Shown piece by piece: positions 18,364 to 26,258 of a stretch of DNA of 64,000 nt. The translations under genes were made by a program, and so were the position numbers. The stretch is from Gellertiella hungarica (GTDB lineage: Bacteria; Pseudomonadota; Alphaproteobacteria; Rhizobiales; Rhizobiaceae), in assembly GCF_014197145.1 (NCBI RefSeq), contig NZ_JACIEZ010000003.1, positions 62,001 to 126,000 of the forward strand. The letters are read 5' to 3'. How positions within the stretch are numbered: the stretch's first letter is position 1; each line of letters begins with the position of its first letter. Under the pieces are notes generated by a model, which saw only the letters and a program-made list of their open reading frames with translations, made no database searches and was not told the DNA's origin.

Positions 18364-18498
18364 AAAAAAATGCCTCGCTCGGGCTTGCGTCCGGCGAGGC
18401 CAGATGGGTGCATCACCTGCAGCGCGAGGGAGGAGAACGCCTGCGGCTCTGAGACGCACCAGGAGAACAGGGGAACCTTCGGGTGAACCAAACTCATG
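18364..18498 (-). ncRNA. Candidate anti-Shine-Dalgarno small RNA (alpha-r14/NfeR1-like)
   Basis: On the minus strand a promoter-like TATAAG (18510-18505) is followed by about 135 bases that end in a textbook terminator: GCCTCGC (18400-18394) pairs with GCGAGGC (18378-18372), then A and seven T (18370-18364). Inside, GGTGC/GCACC (18460-18456 with 18411-18407) closes a hairpin, and GCAG-GCG pairs with CGC-G-CTGC to expose the loop TTCTCCTCCCT. The loop contains CTCCTCCC, a perfect anti-Shine-Dalgarno sequence (18435-18428). A second TTCTCCT lies at 18467-18461. Three-stem RNAs of about 120 bases with such loops are the alpha-r14 family of rhizobia. There is no ORF here. The same terminator might instead end the DUF922 gene transcript (stop at 18634). 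Confidence 0.55.
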
Positions 18499-18633
18499 GC
18501 TATTCTTATAACTTATAATTGCAGGGCGCGAAATCGCGAGAAATGACCGGTCATTCGCGGGAATTGCATCCAGCTTCGCACAAGCTTCGTGATGCAGCGC
18601 GCCATCGGTTCGTCACGGCTAACCGGATGAAAT

Positions 18634-19257
18634 CTAACGCGGTTGCTTTGCCATCCGGGCCTTCAGGAGCCGAATCATCCGATTCTCGAAATTCGCGGCC
18701 TCGATTCGGTCGAAGCGAGCCTGGTCCCTGTCGTGGATCTCCACCTGGTCGGCGGATATGCGGGCGACGGTCTGCTGAAGGCTGGCGCAGGTCTTGTCCG
18801 AAGGCAGGGCGAGAAGGGCGCGTTCCATGTCGCGGGCGTGGGTGCGGGCAATTTCCGCATGCCTTTCCTCGTGACGGCGAATGTCGCTCGCCAGCGTGTC
18901 CCAGAGCAGGGCGAGGTTCTTCGCAGCCGTGGCCCGGTGCTTCCAGCGCGGCAGCATGATCTTCGTGGTCACCGTAACCCTGGCATTGCCGACGCGGCAA
19001 CGGCCGCCGGACTGGACATAGGTGACATCGCCGCCGAAGCGGATGCGCGTGGCGCCCGGATGTCTCGAACCCGTGGACGACAGCATCGGCCCGCGCCGCT
19101 CGAGTTCCTTGTCGAGTTCCGCTGCCGTGCGCCCGCCGATGGTGAAGTAGGAGATCGACTTGTGGACGATGGTTTCTCCCCGGGCGCCGGTCCCAAAAGC
19201 GGCAAGGCAAAGGAATGCAGACAGGAAAAGGCGCGACCGCCGGGCGGCAAATGGCAT
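18634..19257 (-). CDS. DUF922 family secreted putative Zn-dependent protease
   Basis: It is a secreted protein of about 207 residues. ATG 19257 is chosen because a signal peptide follows at once (RLFLSAFLCLAAFGTGARG). The mature part begins with VHKSISYFTIGGRTAAELDKEL, typical of DUF922. The motif RRHEERHAEIARTHARDMER (HEERH at 129-133) resembles the zinc-binding HExxH proposed for this family. Cys87 and Cys157 may form a disulfide. Substrates are unknown. It is divergent from the folate operon, and the start codons are only about 100 bases apart. Confidence 0.82.
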   Translation of the reverse strand: MPFAARRSRLFLSAFLCLAAFGTGARGETIVHKSISYFTIGGRTAAELDKELERRGPMLSSTGSRHPGATRIRFGGDVTYVQSGGRCRVGNARVTVTTKIMLPRWKHRATAAKNLALLWDTLASDIRRHEERHAEIARTHARDMERALLALPSDKTCASLQQTVARISADQVEIHDRDQARFDRIEAANFENRMIRLLKARMAKQPR

Positions 19258-19359
19258 TTTTTTGAAAGTCCGTGAGGTTGAACTGCGCCGAACCTTGCGG
19301 CATAGCCACGGGAAGCGCAAGCGCTGGAAGTGCCAATTTTCCCGGAAGGAGAAAAGCCC

Positions 19360-20232
19360 GTGAATTTGCCCGCCCACCGTCAATGGCATCTGGCAGGGGG
19401 CCGCGTTCTCGATCTCGAGGACGGGGTGCTGATGGCGATCGTCAATGTCACGCCCGATTCCTTTTCGGACGGCGGACGCCACTCGGGCACCGACGCTGCG
19501 GTCGCCCATGCGCTGGCCTGCGTCGAGGAGGGGGCGCACATCCTCGACATCGGCGGGGAGTCCTCACGGCCTGGCGCGACCGAGGTAACGGCGGCCGAGG
19601 AGCAGGACCGGGTTCTGCCCGTGATCGAGGCTCTGGTGCGGCAGACGGATGCCATCATCTCCATCGACACCTACCGGGCCGAAACGGCGCAACTCGCCAT
19701 CGCCGCGGGCGCGCACATCATCAACGACGTGCACGGCGCGCAGCGCGAGCCGGACATCGCCGCCGTTGCCGCCAGGACGGGCGCGGGCCTGTGCCTGATG
19801 CATACGGGGCGCGGGCGGGAGAAGCTGCCCGATCTCGTGGCCGATCAGCGGCACTTCCTCTCCCGCTCGCTGGAGATCGCCGCCTCTGCCGGCGTTGCCC
19901 GCGAGGCAATCGTGCTCGATCCCGGGTTCGGCTTTGCCAAGGATGCCGCCGAGGACCTGGAGCTGATGGTGCGCTTTGCCGAGCTGCACGTCTTCGGCTA
20001 TCCGCTGCTTGCCGGCACGTCGCGCAAGCGCTTCATCGGCGGCATGACGGGGCGAACCGTCGCGGCCGAGCGGGATGTGGGCACCGCGGCAACCACGGTC
20101 TATCTGCGCCAGCAGGGCGCCTCGATTTTCCGGGTTCACAATGTCGCAAACAACCGGGACGCGCTCGCCGTGGCGAATGCTATCCTGAAGGACGAAAAAC
20201 GCCTTTCCAGCAAACCGGATCTCCAGCCATGA
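19360..20232 (+). CDS. folP: Dihydropteroate synthase
   Basis: It condenses 6-hydroxymethyl-dihydropterin diphosphate with p-aminobenzoate to dihydropteroate, a folate step and the sulfonamide target. Motifs in order are IVNVTPDSFSDGG (residues 27-39), LDIGGESSRPGA, ISIDTYRAETA, HIINDVHG, LDPGFGFAKD and LAGTSRKRFIG. The start GTG 19360 has AAGGAG 8 bases upstream; the frame is open 30 bases earlier without a good site. The stop overlaps the folB start (ATGA), so folP-folB-folK are translationally coupled. Confidence 0.97.
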   Translation: MNLPAHRQWHLAGGRVLDLEDGVLMAIVNVTPDSFSDGGRHSGTDAAVAHALACVEEGAHILDIGGESSRPGATEVTAAEEQDRVLPVIEALVRQTDAIISIDTYRAETAQLAIAAGAHIINDVHGAQREPDIAAVAARTGAGLCLMHTGRGREKLPDLVADQRHFLSRSLEIAASAGVAREAIVLDPGFGFAKDAAEDLELMVRFAELHVFGYPLLAGTSRKRFIGGMTGRTVAAERDVGTAATTVYLRQQGASIFRVHNVANNRDALAVANAILKDEKRLSSKPDLQP

Positions 20233-20597
20233 GCGAGACGTACCGCATTGAAATGAAGAACTGCGCCTTCTTCGCCCGCCATGGCGTGCTTTCGGAGGAG
20301 GAGGTTCTCGGCCAGCGCTTCTTTGTCGATGCGGCGCTGGACGTGGACCGGGGGCAGGCGCTCGAGATCGACAGCATCGAGGATACGGTGCATTACGGCG
20401 AGGCCTTCCAGGTCATCGAGGCGGTGGTGATGGGCAAGCGCAAGCTTCTGATCGAATCGCTGGCCCTCGACATCGCCAAGGCGCTGTGTGCCCGTTTCCC
20501 GCAGATCCGCCTGGCGGCAATCACGGTTCGCAAGCCGTCCGCCCCCATCCCCGGCGTGCTGGACCATGTGCAGGTGACGGTGACCCATGCCGCTTGA
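20229..20597 (+). CDS. folB: Dihydroneopterin aldolase
   Basis: It converts dihydroneopterin to 6-hydroxymethyl-dihydropterin in folate synthesis. It has 122 residues, the usual length. The motifs CAFFARHGVLSEEEVLGQRF (N-terminal pterin site), DTVHYGEAF, LIESLALDIA (catalytic E/S region) and VRKPSAPIPGVLDHVQV are diagnostic. It overlaps folP by 4 bases and folK by 11 bases. Confidence 0.96.
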   Translation: MSETYRIEMKNCAFFARHGVLSEEEVLGQRFFVDAALDVDRGQALEIDSIEDTVHYGEAFQVIEAVVMGKRKLLIESLALDIAKALCARFPQIRLAAITVRKPSAPIPGVLDHVQVTVTHAA

Positions 20598-21108
20598 ACC
20601 CGTGACTTCAACCGCGACGCTCGGCCTTGGCGGAAACATCGGCGATCCCGTCCATGCCATGGCCGAGGCCCTGCGCCAGCTGGACGGCCGGCCGGATTGC
20701 CGGGTGCTGGCGGTCTCTGCCGTCTATCGCACCCCGCCATGGGGCAAGACCGATCAGGCGGACTTCTTCAATGCCTGCGCGGCCGTGGAGACGATCCTGC
20801 CGCCGGAGGCGCTGCTGGACGCCTGTCTGGACATCGAACGGGAAATGAAGCGCGTCCGGACCGAACGCTGGGGGCCGCGCACCATCGATATCGACGTCCT
20901 CACCTATGGCGACGTCGTGCAGTCCGGCGGGCGGCTCGAACTGCCGCATCCCCGCATGACGGAACGCGGTTTCGTCCTGAAGCCGCTCGCGGACATTGAC
21001 GCCGGGCTCGTTGTCGCAGGAAAGGCCGTGCGCGAGTGGCTTGGCGCCGCCGATACGGCCGGCATCGAGGATGCCGGGCTCGAAAGCGGCTGGTGGCGGA
21101 TGCGCTGA
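20587..21108 (+). CDS. folK: 6-hydroxymethyl-dihydropterin diphosphokinase
   Basis: It pyrophosphorylates 6-hydroxymethyl-dihydropterin, supplying FolP. Visible motifs are LGLGGNIGDP near residue 13, VYRTPPWGKTDQADFFNACA near 46, RWGPRTIDIDVLTYG near 95 (the two Mg-binding Asp) and LPHPRMTERGFVLKPLADI. Length (173) is typical. It ends the three-gene folate operon, and a strong terminator follows 27 bases later. Confidence 0.96.
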   Translation: MPLEPVTSTATLGLGGNIGDPVHAMAEALRQLDGRPDCRVLAVSAVYRTPPWGKTDQADFFNACAAVETILPPEALLDACLDIEREMKRVRTERWGPRTIDIDVLTYGDVVQSGGRLELPHPRMTERGFVLKPLADIDAGLVVAGKAVREWLGAADTAGIEDAGLESGWWRMR

Positions 21109-21135
21109 CCGGGACGTGTGCAGCCAAGACATGCG

Positions 21136-21161
21136 AAAGGCGGCCAATGGCCGCCTTTTTT
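21136..21161 (+). terminator. Terminator of the folate operon
   Basis: AAAGGCGGCC and GGCCGCCTTT pair perfectly over 10 bp around AAT, followed by a run of T. It also stands just before the convergent gene end at 21181. Confidence 0.92.
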
Positions 21162-21180
21162 CGTTCCGTCTGCCGTCGGC

Positions 21181-21732
21181 TTACTTGATCGCGCCGACCT
21201 TGATGTCGTCCAGCTGGCGGTTGAGCTTCATGCCGATGACGGGAATCATCTTGTCCTCGACCTTGACCGAGATGGTGACGTTCATGGAGTTGTCGTCTTC
21301 CAGCCGGGCAATCATGGCGCCGTTCAGCTTCGAACGGTTGATGCCGAGCACCACGTTGTCCTTGTTGACGCGGCCGGAGATGATGTCGAGACCCTTGCCC
21401 GAGGCGCCGTCCAGGAACTTGCCCTTGTAGCTGGAGCCTGCTTCGGACAGCACGGCCGACATGGGCTGGCTGAACAGGCCGACGCGGCAGGTGCCGTCGA
21501 GCTTCAGCCCGGTCTTGCCGTCCACGCCGGGTTCACCGATCAGGTTGCAGGAGAATTTCGTGCCCTTGTACTTCCCGGCCACGATCTCGCCCGGACCCTT
21601 CCAGGAGCCGGCGACCTGTTCGAAGAAGGCGCGATCCCGCTGCGCGGCATCGGCTGCCGGAACGGAGAGGGCGGCGATGCCGGTGATGGCGGCCGCAAGG
21701 CCGGCGAAGACGGGAAAACGACGCGTGTGCAT
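21181..21732 (-). CDS. Secreted protein of unknown function
   Basis: It has 183 residues. ATG 21732 is preferred because AAGGA lies 6 bases upstream; an ATG two codons earlier would sit directly on that site. A signal peptide (FPVFAGLAAAITGIAALSVP, then AADAAQR) is evident. The mature part looks like a small beta-rich domain (GSWKGPGEIVAGKYKGTKF, two Cys in FSCNLIG and GTCRVGL that may pair). The WKGPGEI opening recalls lipocalin-like or DUF-type periplasmic proteins, but I cannot name the family. The nearest gene is ycjF at 21848 in the same direction, about 115 bases away. Confidence 0.75.
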   Translation of the reverse strand: MHTRRFPVFAGLAAAITGIAALSVPAADAAQRDRAFFEQVAGSWKGPGEIVAGKYKGTKFSCNLIGEPGVDGKTGLKLDGTCRVGLFSQPMSAVLSEAGSSYKGKFLDGASGKGLDIISGRVNKDNVVLGINRSKLNGAMIARLEDDNSMNVTISVKVEDKMIPVIGMKLNRQLDDIKVGAIK

Positions 21733-21847
21733 GGGCATTCCTTGGACGAGCTACAGGCAAGACGTGCGTCGATATATGCTTGATATTGGTTAATGCTTGG
21801 TTGACCCGGACCCGGAATGCTTGGCGTTCCGGCTTTTTGCAACCCTG

Positions 21848-22918
21848 CTATCGGCCGCCCGCCGCGCCATCGCCGGAGAGCGAGGCGGGGTTCAGATCGT
21901 TGATGAAATCGCCGATCCCGGGACGTTTGCGCGCCTTGAAGGCGAGGGGACGGCAGTAGTCCATGGCCGCAATGCCGATCCGCGCCGTCATCAGCCCGTT
22001 GATCACACCCTCGCCGAATCTCGCCGACAGGCGCGATGCCACGCCGTGGCCGAGAACCTGCTGCACGAGGCTGTCGCCGACCGCAATGGTACCTGTTACC
22101 GCCAGATGGGCCAGCACGTCCCGTACGAGACGGAACATGCCGAGGCTGCCCGGGCGGCAGCCGTAAAGCGCCGCAATCCTGCGGATCAGCCTGATGGCCT
22201 CGAAGATGACATAGGCGAGATCCACCACGGCGCGCGGGCTGACCGCGGTAACCACGGAAACGCGCTTGGCCGAATCGAGCACGATCCTCCTTGCCTCCGC
22301 ATCCAGCGGGCCGAGAAGCTCCACCTCCGCCAGCGCAATCAGGTGCGGTCCGTCGATGATGTCGTCCCGCGTGGCGGCAAGAAGCGCACGTCCCTTTGCG
22401 GTCTCGGCGCGGCTTGCAAAGAGCGCATCGAGCCTGGCGATGACGGCCCGTGCCGGATCGGCCTTTCGCTCGCGGGAGGCGGCCTCGCCATCCGCCTTCA
22501 GCGCCTGGACCGATTCCAGCCGATAGATGCCTGCAATCTCCCGGATCACGATCGCTGCCAGTGCGGTGGCCAGCACGGCCACCACGGCCAGCGAGGCATA
22601 GCCGAGCCAGGTGGAACGGTCGAAAAGGGCGCGCACCAGATCGTCGATCCACAGGCCGATCGCCAGCGACAGAAGCAGGCCGAAGGCGGTGGCGGCAATG
22701 CTGCCAAGGGAAAAACGGCGCGGTGCGGGCGTGACCGTCACCGGAGCGCTTGCCGCGCCGAGGAAGGGATCCTCCTCCTCGGGCGTCAGCTCGACCGGGC
22801 CGGAGAAGCTCTGCGGCTTGCGTGCGGCGCGTGGAGGCTCCTCCGTCCGCCTGCCGGCAGACGGCGCGCCCAGGTCGAAGGCGCCGGGCTTGCGCGTTGC
22901 GTCATCCCGTTCGGTCAT
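21848..22918 (-). CDS. ycjF: UPF0283/DUF697 membrane protein, YcjF-like
   Basis: It is an inner-membrane protein of 356 residues. A disordered, Pro-rich N-terminus (about 70 residues) is followed by two transmembrane helices (LGSIAATAFGLLLSLAIGLW and YASLAVVAVLATALAAIVIR). The TIGR01620/DUF697 C-terminal domain follows, with SVVTAVSPRAVVDLAYVIFE and a hydrophobic HLAVTGTIAVGDSLV segment. It overlaps ycjX by 4 bases (ATGA), the same pairing as in E. coli, where both belong to a stress-linked unit. Biochemical function is unknown. Confidence 0.9.
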   Translation of the reverse strand: MTERDDATRKPGAFDLGAPSAGRRTEEPPRAARKPQSFSGPVELTPEEEDPFLGAASAPVTVTPAPRRFSLGSIAATAFGLLLSLAIGLWIDDLVRALFDRSTWLGYASLAVVAVLATALAAIVIREIAGIYRLESVQALKADGEAASRERKADPARAVIARLDALFASRAETAKGRALLAATRDDIIDGPHLIALAEVELLGPLDAEARRIVLDSAKRVSVVTAVSPRAVVDLAYVIFEAIRLIRRIAALYGCRPGSLGMFRLVRDVLAHLAVTGTIAVGDSLVQQVLGHGVASRLSARFGEGVINGLMTARIGIAAMDYCRPLAFKARKRPGIGDFINDLNPASLSGDGAAGGR

Positions 22919-24393
22919 GCGAGGTAATCTCCCAGCAGATACTGAAGTGCGCGATCGAGCCTGATATGCGGCACCGAGAGCTTGAGACCGCCGGCCGTGG
23001 TATCGAGTTCCGGCGGGCGGAACCGGACGACTTCCACCGGGTGCCGTCCGGATCGTGATTCATCGACCTGAAAAAGTGACTCCGGATTCTCCGGCAAGTC
23101 TCCGGGAAATATGGCGGTTTGCCTGATGCCGTCGAATGTCTCGCCACCGATCCGCTCGCCCGCCATGGGCGTGCCGGCAATCACGGGGAGGCGCTCGCCG
23201 TGACGCTCCACATAGGCCTCCCGGGTGGCCCGGACCGAGGCCAGCGCCATGACGTCGAAGCCGGCGCCGCTGAGCCCCACGCCGGAAAGGGCGCGCTCGG
23301 TGATCCGGCGGGTGATCGCCTCCAGCCGGTCATGGCCTTCGTGGTGAAGGTGATCCGCCTTGGTTGCGGCCACCAGAACGCGATCGATGCGGCTTCCCGT
23401 CAGGGCGGTGATCAGGCCGCTTCGCCCGAGGCGGAAACAGGCGAGAACTTCGGCCAGCGCCCGCTCGAGATCCTCGACCGCTTCCGGGCCGCGATTGATC
23501 GCCTGCAGCGCGTCGACGAGGACCACCTGCCGGTCCAGACGGGCAAAATGCTCGCGGAAGAAGGGCTTCACCACATTGGCCTTGTAGGCCTCGAAACGGC
23601 GTTCCATCGTGGCATGAAGCGTGTCGCGCCCGGCAGGTCGATCCGGCAGATCGGGCAGCGGCGCGAAGGTCAGTGCCGGCGATCCCTCGAGATCGCCGGG
23701 CATCAGGAAGCGGCCGGGCGGCAGGGTGGAAAGCGAGCGCTCGTCATCCCGGCAGGCGCGCAGATAGCGCGCAAAGGCATCGGAGAGCCTGCGGATTTCC
23801 GGCTCGCCCGCGGGCGCGGTGCTGACCATGGCGGAGGCCAGAGAAAGCCATTCCCCCGACAGCGCCGCGCGGCTTCCGCTGCGGGCGAGTTCCACCGTGT
23901 TGCGGCTGAAGGTGCGGTAGTCCTGCCCGAGCAAGGGCAGGTCGAGGAGCCATTCCCCGGGATAATCGACGATATCGATGGAAAGCTGGCCGGGGAACAG
24001 CAGCCGGTTCCAGCCGCTGGCGCTCTGGAACTTGACGGTCAGGCGAAGCTCCGAGATCTGCCGCGTGGAGTCCGGCCAGATGCGTTCCTGAAGAAGGTCG
24101 CGGATGTGATCCTCGTACTGGAACCGGGGCACGGTATCGTCGGGCTGGGCATCGAGGCCGACGGAGGCAATCCGCCCGGACCGCATCGGTTCGAAAAGCG
24201 GCAGCCGCCCTCCGTTCAGGAGGTTGTGCACCAGCGAGGTGATGAAGACGGTCTTCCCGGCCCGGGACAGGCCTGTCACGCCCAGTCTGACGGTGGGATT
24301 GAACAGGTTGGCGGCCTTCCCGGTGAGGTGATCGAAGGCAATCAGCGCCTCGTCGGCGAAAGAGGTGATGCCCGAAGCCATATCACGCGCCAT
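22915..24393 (-). CDS. ycjX: YcjX-like P-loop NTPase
   Basis: It is a cytoplasmic nucleotide-binding protein of the YcjX/DUF463 family, 492 residues from ATG 24393. The P-loop GLSRAGKT is at 41-48, preceded by RLGVT. DYPGEWLLDLPLL (G3-like) and AATKADHLHHEGHDRL (NKxD-like) support a GTPase-type fold. The C-terminus carries PHIRLDRALQYLLGDYL, common in the family. The frame is open back to 24717, but that part overlaps the VOC gene in another frame and is not coding. The start overlaps the VOC gene end by 11 bases, and the end overlaps ycjF. Exact function is unknown; it is associated with envelope or heat stress in other bacteria. Confidence 0.9.
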   Translation of the reverse strand: MARDMASGITSFADEALIAFDHLTGKAANLFNPTVRLGVTGLSRAGKTVFITSLVHNLLNGGRLPLFEPMRSGRIASVGLDAQPDDTVPRFQYEDHIRDLLQERIWPDSTRQISELRLTVKFQSASGWNRLLFPGQLSIDIVDYPGEWLLDLPLLGQDYRTFSRNTVELARSGSRAALSGEWLSLASAMVSTAPAGEPEIRRLSDAFARYLRACRDDERSLSTLPPGRFLMPGDLEGSPALTFAPLPDLPDRPAGRDTLHATMERRFEAYKANVVKPFFREHFARLDRQVVLVDALQAINRGPEAVEDLERALAEVLACFRLGRSGLITALTGSRIDRVLVAATKADHLHHEGHDRLEAITRRITERALSGVGLSGAGFDVMALASVRATREAYVERHGERLPVIAGTPMAGERIGGETFDGIRQTAIFPGDLPENPESLFQVDESRSGRHPVEVVRFRPPELDTTAGGLKLSVPHIRLDRALQYLLGDYLA

Positions 24394-24796
24394 CGTCGAG
24401 GCCGTCGGCGGCGGTGGCCGGCGGAAACTGGAGTTCCACGCGGTTGCCGGCCGGATCGATGAGGAAAATCTGCACCTGTCCCATCGCCGGCAGGGTCTTC
24501 CGCTCGAAGGGAACGCCCATGCTGCGCAGCCGGGCGGCGACCGCCGAAGGATCGACGGCATCGAAAGCAAAGTGATCGACCGGCCCTCGCTGCACCGTCG
24601 GGCGGTTCTCGCCCGGGCGCGCCTCGTAAAGATGAACGACGGGAAGCTGACCGGCATAGAGCCAGTATCCCGGGGAGGGGAAGGGCGGTCTTTCTCCTTC
24701 GCGAAGACCCAGGACATGGCAATAGAAGTCCCGAAGGCTGTCGAGAAGGGGCTGCTCTGCCCGGATGTTGACGTGGTTGAGGCCCTGGATTGTCAT
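24383..24796 (-). CDS. VOC superfamily (glyoxalase/bleomycin resistance-like) protein
   Basis: This is a 137-residue protein with the beta-alpha-beta-beta-beta fold signature of vicinal-oxygen-chelate proteins. GLNHVNIR gives the first metal His, VDHFAFDA the second-module His, and DPAGNRVELQF the C-terminal Glu ligand. The stretch FYCHVLGLREGERPPF is typical of the dioxygenase/glyoxalase branch. The substrate is unknown. It is the first gene of a probable VOC-ycjX-ycjF unit. Confidence 0.85.
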   Translation of the reverse strand: MTIQGLNHVNIRAEQPLLDSLRDFYCHVLGLREGERPPFPSPGYWLYAGQLPVVHLYEARPGENRPTVQRGPVDHFAFDAVDPSAVAARLRSMGVPFERKTLPAMGQVQIFLIDPAGNRVELQFPPATAADGLDDGA

Positions 24797-24885
24797 GACG
24801 ATCTGCGTTCCTGCTGCCGGATGGTCCTAGCTCCCATCCAGCCCTGATATAGGCGTTGAAACACCGGACCGGAAGGCTGTCGGGC

Positions 24886-25389
24886 TCAGCTGCGCAGAAA
24901 GGCGGTCAAGGCCCAGCCTTCTTCGGCAATGTCGCCCACATGGGTAAGGACGGCAAAGCCCGCCGTCGGATACCCGTCCGGAACGGCTTCCGCCGCCGTG
25001 CGCATTCCGGCCAGCGTCTCGAGAATCTCTTCCATCGCCGGGTTGTGGCCGATCAGCAGGATGCTGGCATGCCCCCGGTGCTGCGACAGCCGGTCGAAGT
25101 AGGCCGCGGGAGGTGCATTGTAGAGGTCGTCGCAATAGACGATGTCGGGCGGGTGGCCGAATGCCGAAAGAAAGGCATCCGCCGTCTCGCGGCAGCGCTG
25201 CGCCGTCGAGCAAAGCACGAGCTCCGGCCGGAAACCGGCATCGGCCGCCCGGCGCGACACGGCCAGCGCCTCGGCCTGGCCCTGCCCGTCGAGCCGGCGG
25301 TCGAAATCGGTCTGGCCGGGCATGGCCCATCCGGATTGAGCGTGGCGCATCAGGAAGATGCGCGAAGGCGGAGGCGGCATGAAGGGCAT
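24886..25389 (-). CDS. SixA-type histidine phosphatase family protein
   Basis: It is a 167-residue protein of the branch-1 histidine phosphatase superfamily. The catalytic RHG-like motif is LMRHAQSGWAMPG near residue 14 and the second His is in LLIGHNPAMEE near 113, both as in SixA, which dephosphorylates phosphohistidines. CSTAQRCRETADAF supplies the conserved Arg. An ATG three codons further in is an alternative start. It could be a phosphohistidine or a small-molecule phosphatase. Confidence 0.85.
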   Translation of the reverse strand: MPFMPPPPSRIFLMRHAQSGWAMPGQTDFDRRLDGQGQAEALAVSRRAADAGFRPELVLCSTAQRCRETADAFLSAFGHPPDIVYCDDLYNAPPAAYFDRLSQHRGHASILLIGHNPAMEEILETLAGMRTAAEAVPDGYPTAGFAVLTHVGDIAEEGWALTAFLRS

Positions 25390-25590
25390 CCGGCAGTCCC
25401 GAGGTGTAACGTTTCGCGATCAGGTAACGGCCTTCCGCCAGGTTCGTCAACCGAAACCATGGTGGCAGAGAGCGGCTGAGGGACGCTCTTCAGTATTCGG
25501 TCATATTTTTGATATAAAATAGAAAAACGGGGTTCAAACAGCCGTGTCATTGGGTTCACAACCAAAAAATGCGGCGGGGATGAGGAAGGC

Positions 25591-25620
25591 TTGAACGTTA
25601 AGGGATTGTTGCGATATACA
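25591..25620 (+). promoter_or_regulatory. Putative sigma-70 promoter of dksA
   Basis: TTGAAC (25591-25596) and TATACA (25615-25620) are separated by 18 bases. The start of dksA lies 36 bases after the -10 box. A strongly AT-rich stretch sits further upstream at about 25497-25533. Confidence 0.55.
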
Positions 25621-25655
25621 CCCCGGCACACGAGATGTTCTTCAGGAGAATCGCG

Positions 25656-26075
25656 TTGAGTGAGAAGATCGATCTTAGTACCTATGTGCTCTCGGAATCC
25701 GACGAGTTCATGAACCCGTCCCAGAAGGCCTATTTCAAGGCCAAGCTTCTGGCCTGGAAAAACGACATCCTGCGCGAGGCCCGCGAAACACTCGACCATC
25801 TGGCCGAGGAGAGCGCGAACCATCCGGATCTCGCCGACCGCGCTTCCTCCGAAACCGACCGCGCGATCGAGCTTCGTGCTCGTGACCGCCAGCGCAAGCT
25901 GATCTCCAAGATCGACGCGGCGCTGCAGAGGATCGAGGACGGCACCTACGGCTACTGCGAGGAAACCGGCGAGCCGATCGGCCTGAAGCGCCTTGATGCC
26001 CGTCCGATCGCCACGCTGTCGATCGAGGCCCAGGAACGCCACGAGCGCCGCGAGAAAGTTTACCGGGACGAATAA
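25656..26075 (+). CDS. dksA: RNA polymerase-binding transcription factor DksA
   Basis: DksA binds the RNA polymerase secondary channel and, with ppGpp, adjusts rRNA and amino-acid promoters. TTG 25656 is chosen as start because AGGAGA lies 6 bases upstream and it gives the usual length of 139 residues. The coiled-coil tip DxxDxA is present as DLADRA (residues 58-63). In the zinc-finger region only Cys101 remains (GYCEETGEPIGLKRLDARP); Thr104, Ser122 and Ala125 stand where E. coli has the other three Cys. The fold must therefore hold without zinc, a state known for some DksA homologues. A terminator follows closely. Confidence 0.94.
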   Translation: MSEKIDLSTYVLSESDEFMNPSQKAYFKAKLLAWKNDILREARETLDHLAEESANHPDLADRASSETDRAIELRARDRQRKLISKIDAALQRIEDGTYGYCEETGEPIGLKRLDARPIATLSIEAQERHERREKVYRDE

Positions 26076-26088
26076 GTCCGAATGATGT

Positions 26089-26111
26089 CGCCGCCAAAAG
26101 CGGCGGTTTTT
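26089..26111 (+). terminator. Terminator of dksA
   Basis: CGCCGC and GCGGCG pair around CAAAA (an alternative register pairs CCGCC with GGCGG), followed by GTTTTTG. Confidence 0.85.
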
Positions 26112-26135
26112 GTTTGTGGACCTTTCATTCATGAG

Positions 26136-26212
26136 GGGCGCGGGAAACCGCGCCCTTCGTCGTTTCCACGCCGGTTTCTTCCGCAACAGGAAACCCGCCT
26201 GCGAAGGCGGGT
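26136..26212. repeat. Two consecutive hairpins downstream of the FliO-like gene
   Basis: GGGCGCGG and CCGCGCCC (26136-26155) pair around GAAA. ACCCGCC and GGCGGGT (26193-26212) pair around TGCGAA. Both lie within 125 bases after the minus-strand gene end at 26259 and probably mark its 3' end, although no T-run is present. Confidence 0.5.
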
Positions 26213-26258
26213 CCCGAATCGGCGCGGAAGCGGGCAGATGGGCCGCTGGGCCCGGCTT

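Noticed and set aside
24394-24717. N-terminal 108-codon extension of the YcjX frame
   Set aside because: It overlaps the VOC gene in another frame, lacks family similarity and a start site. YcjX proteins begin near the P-loop region.
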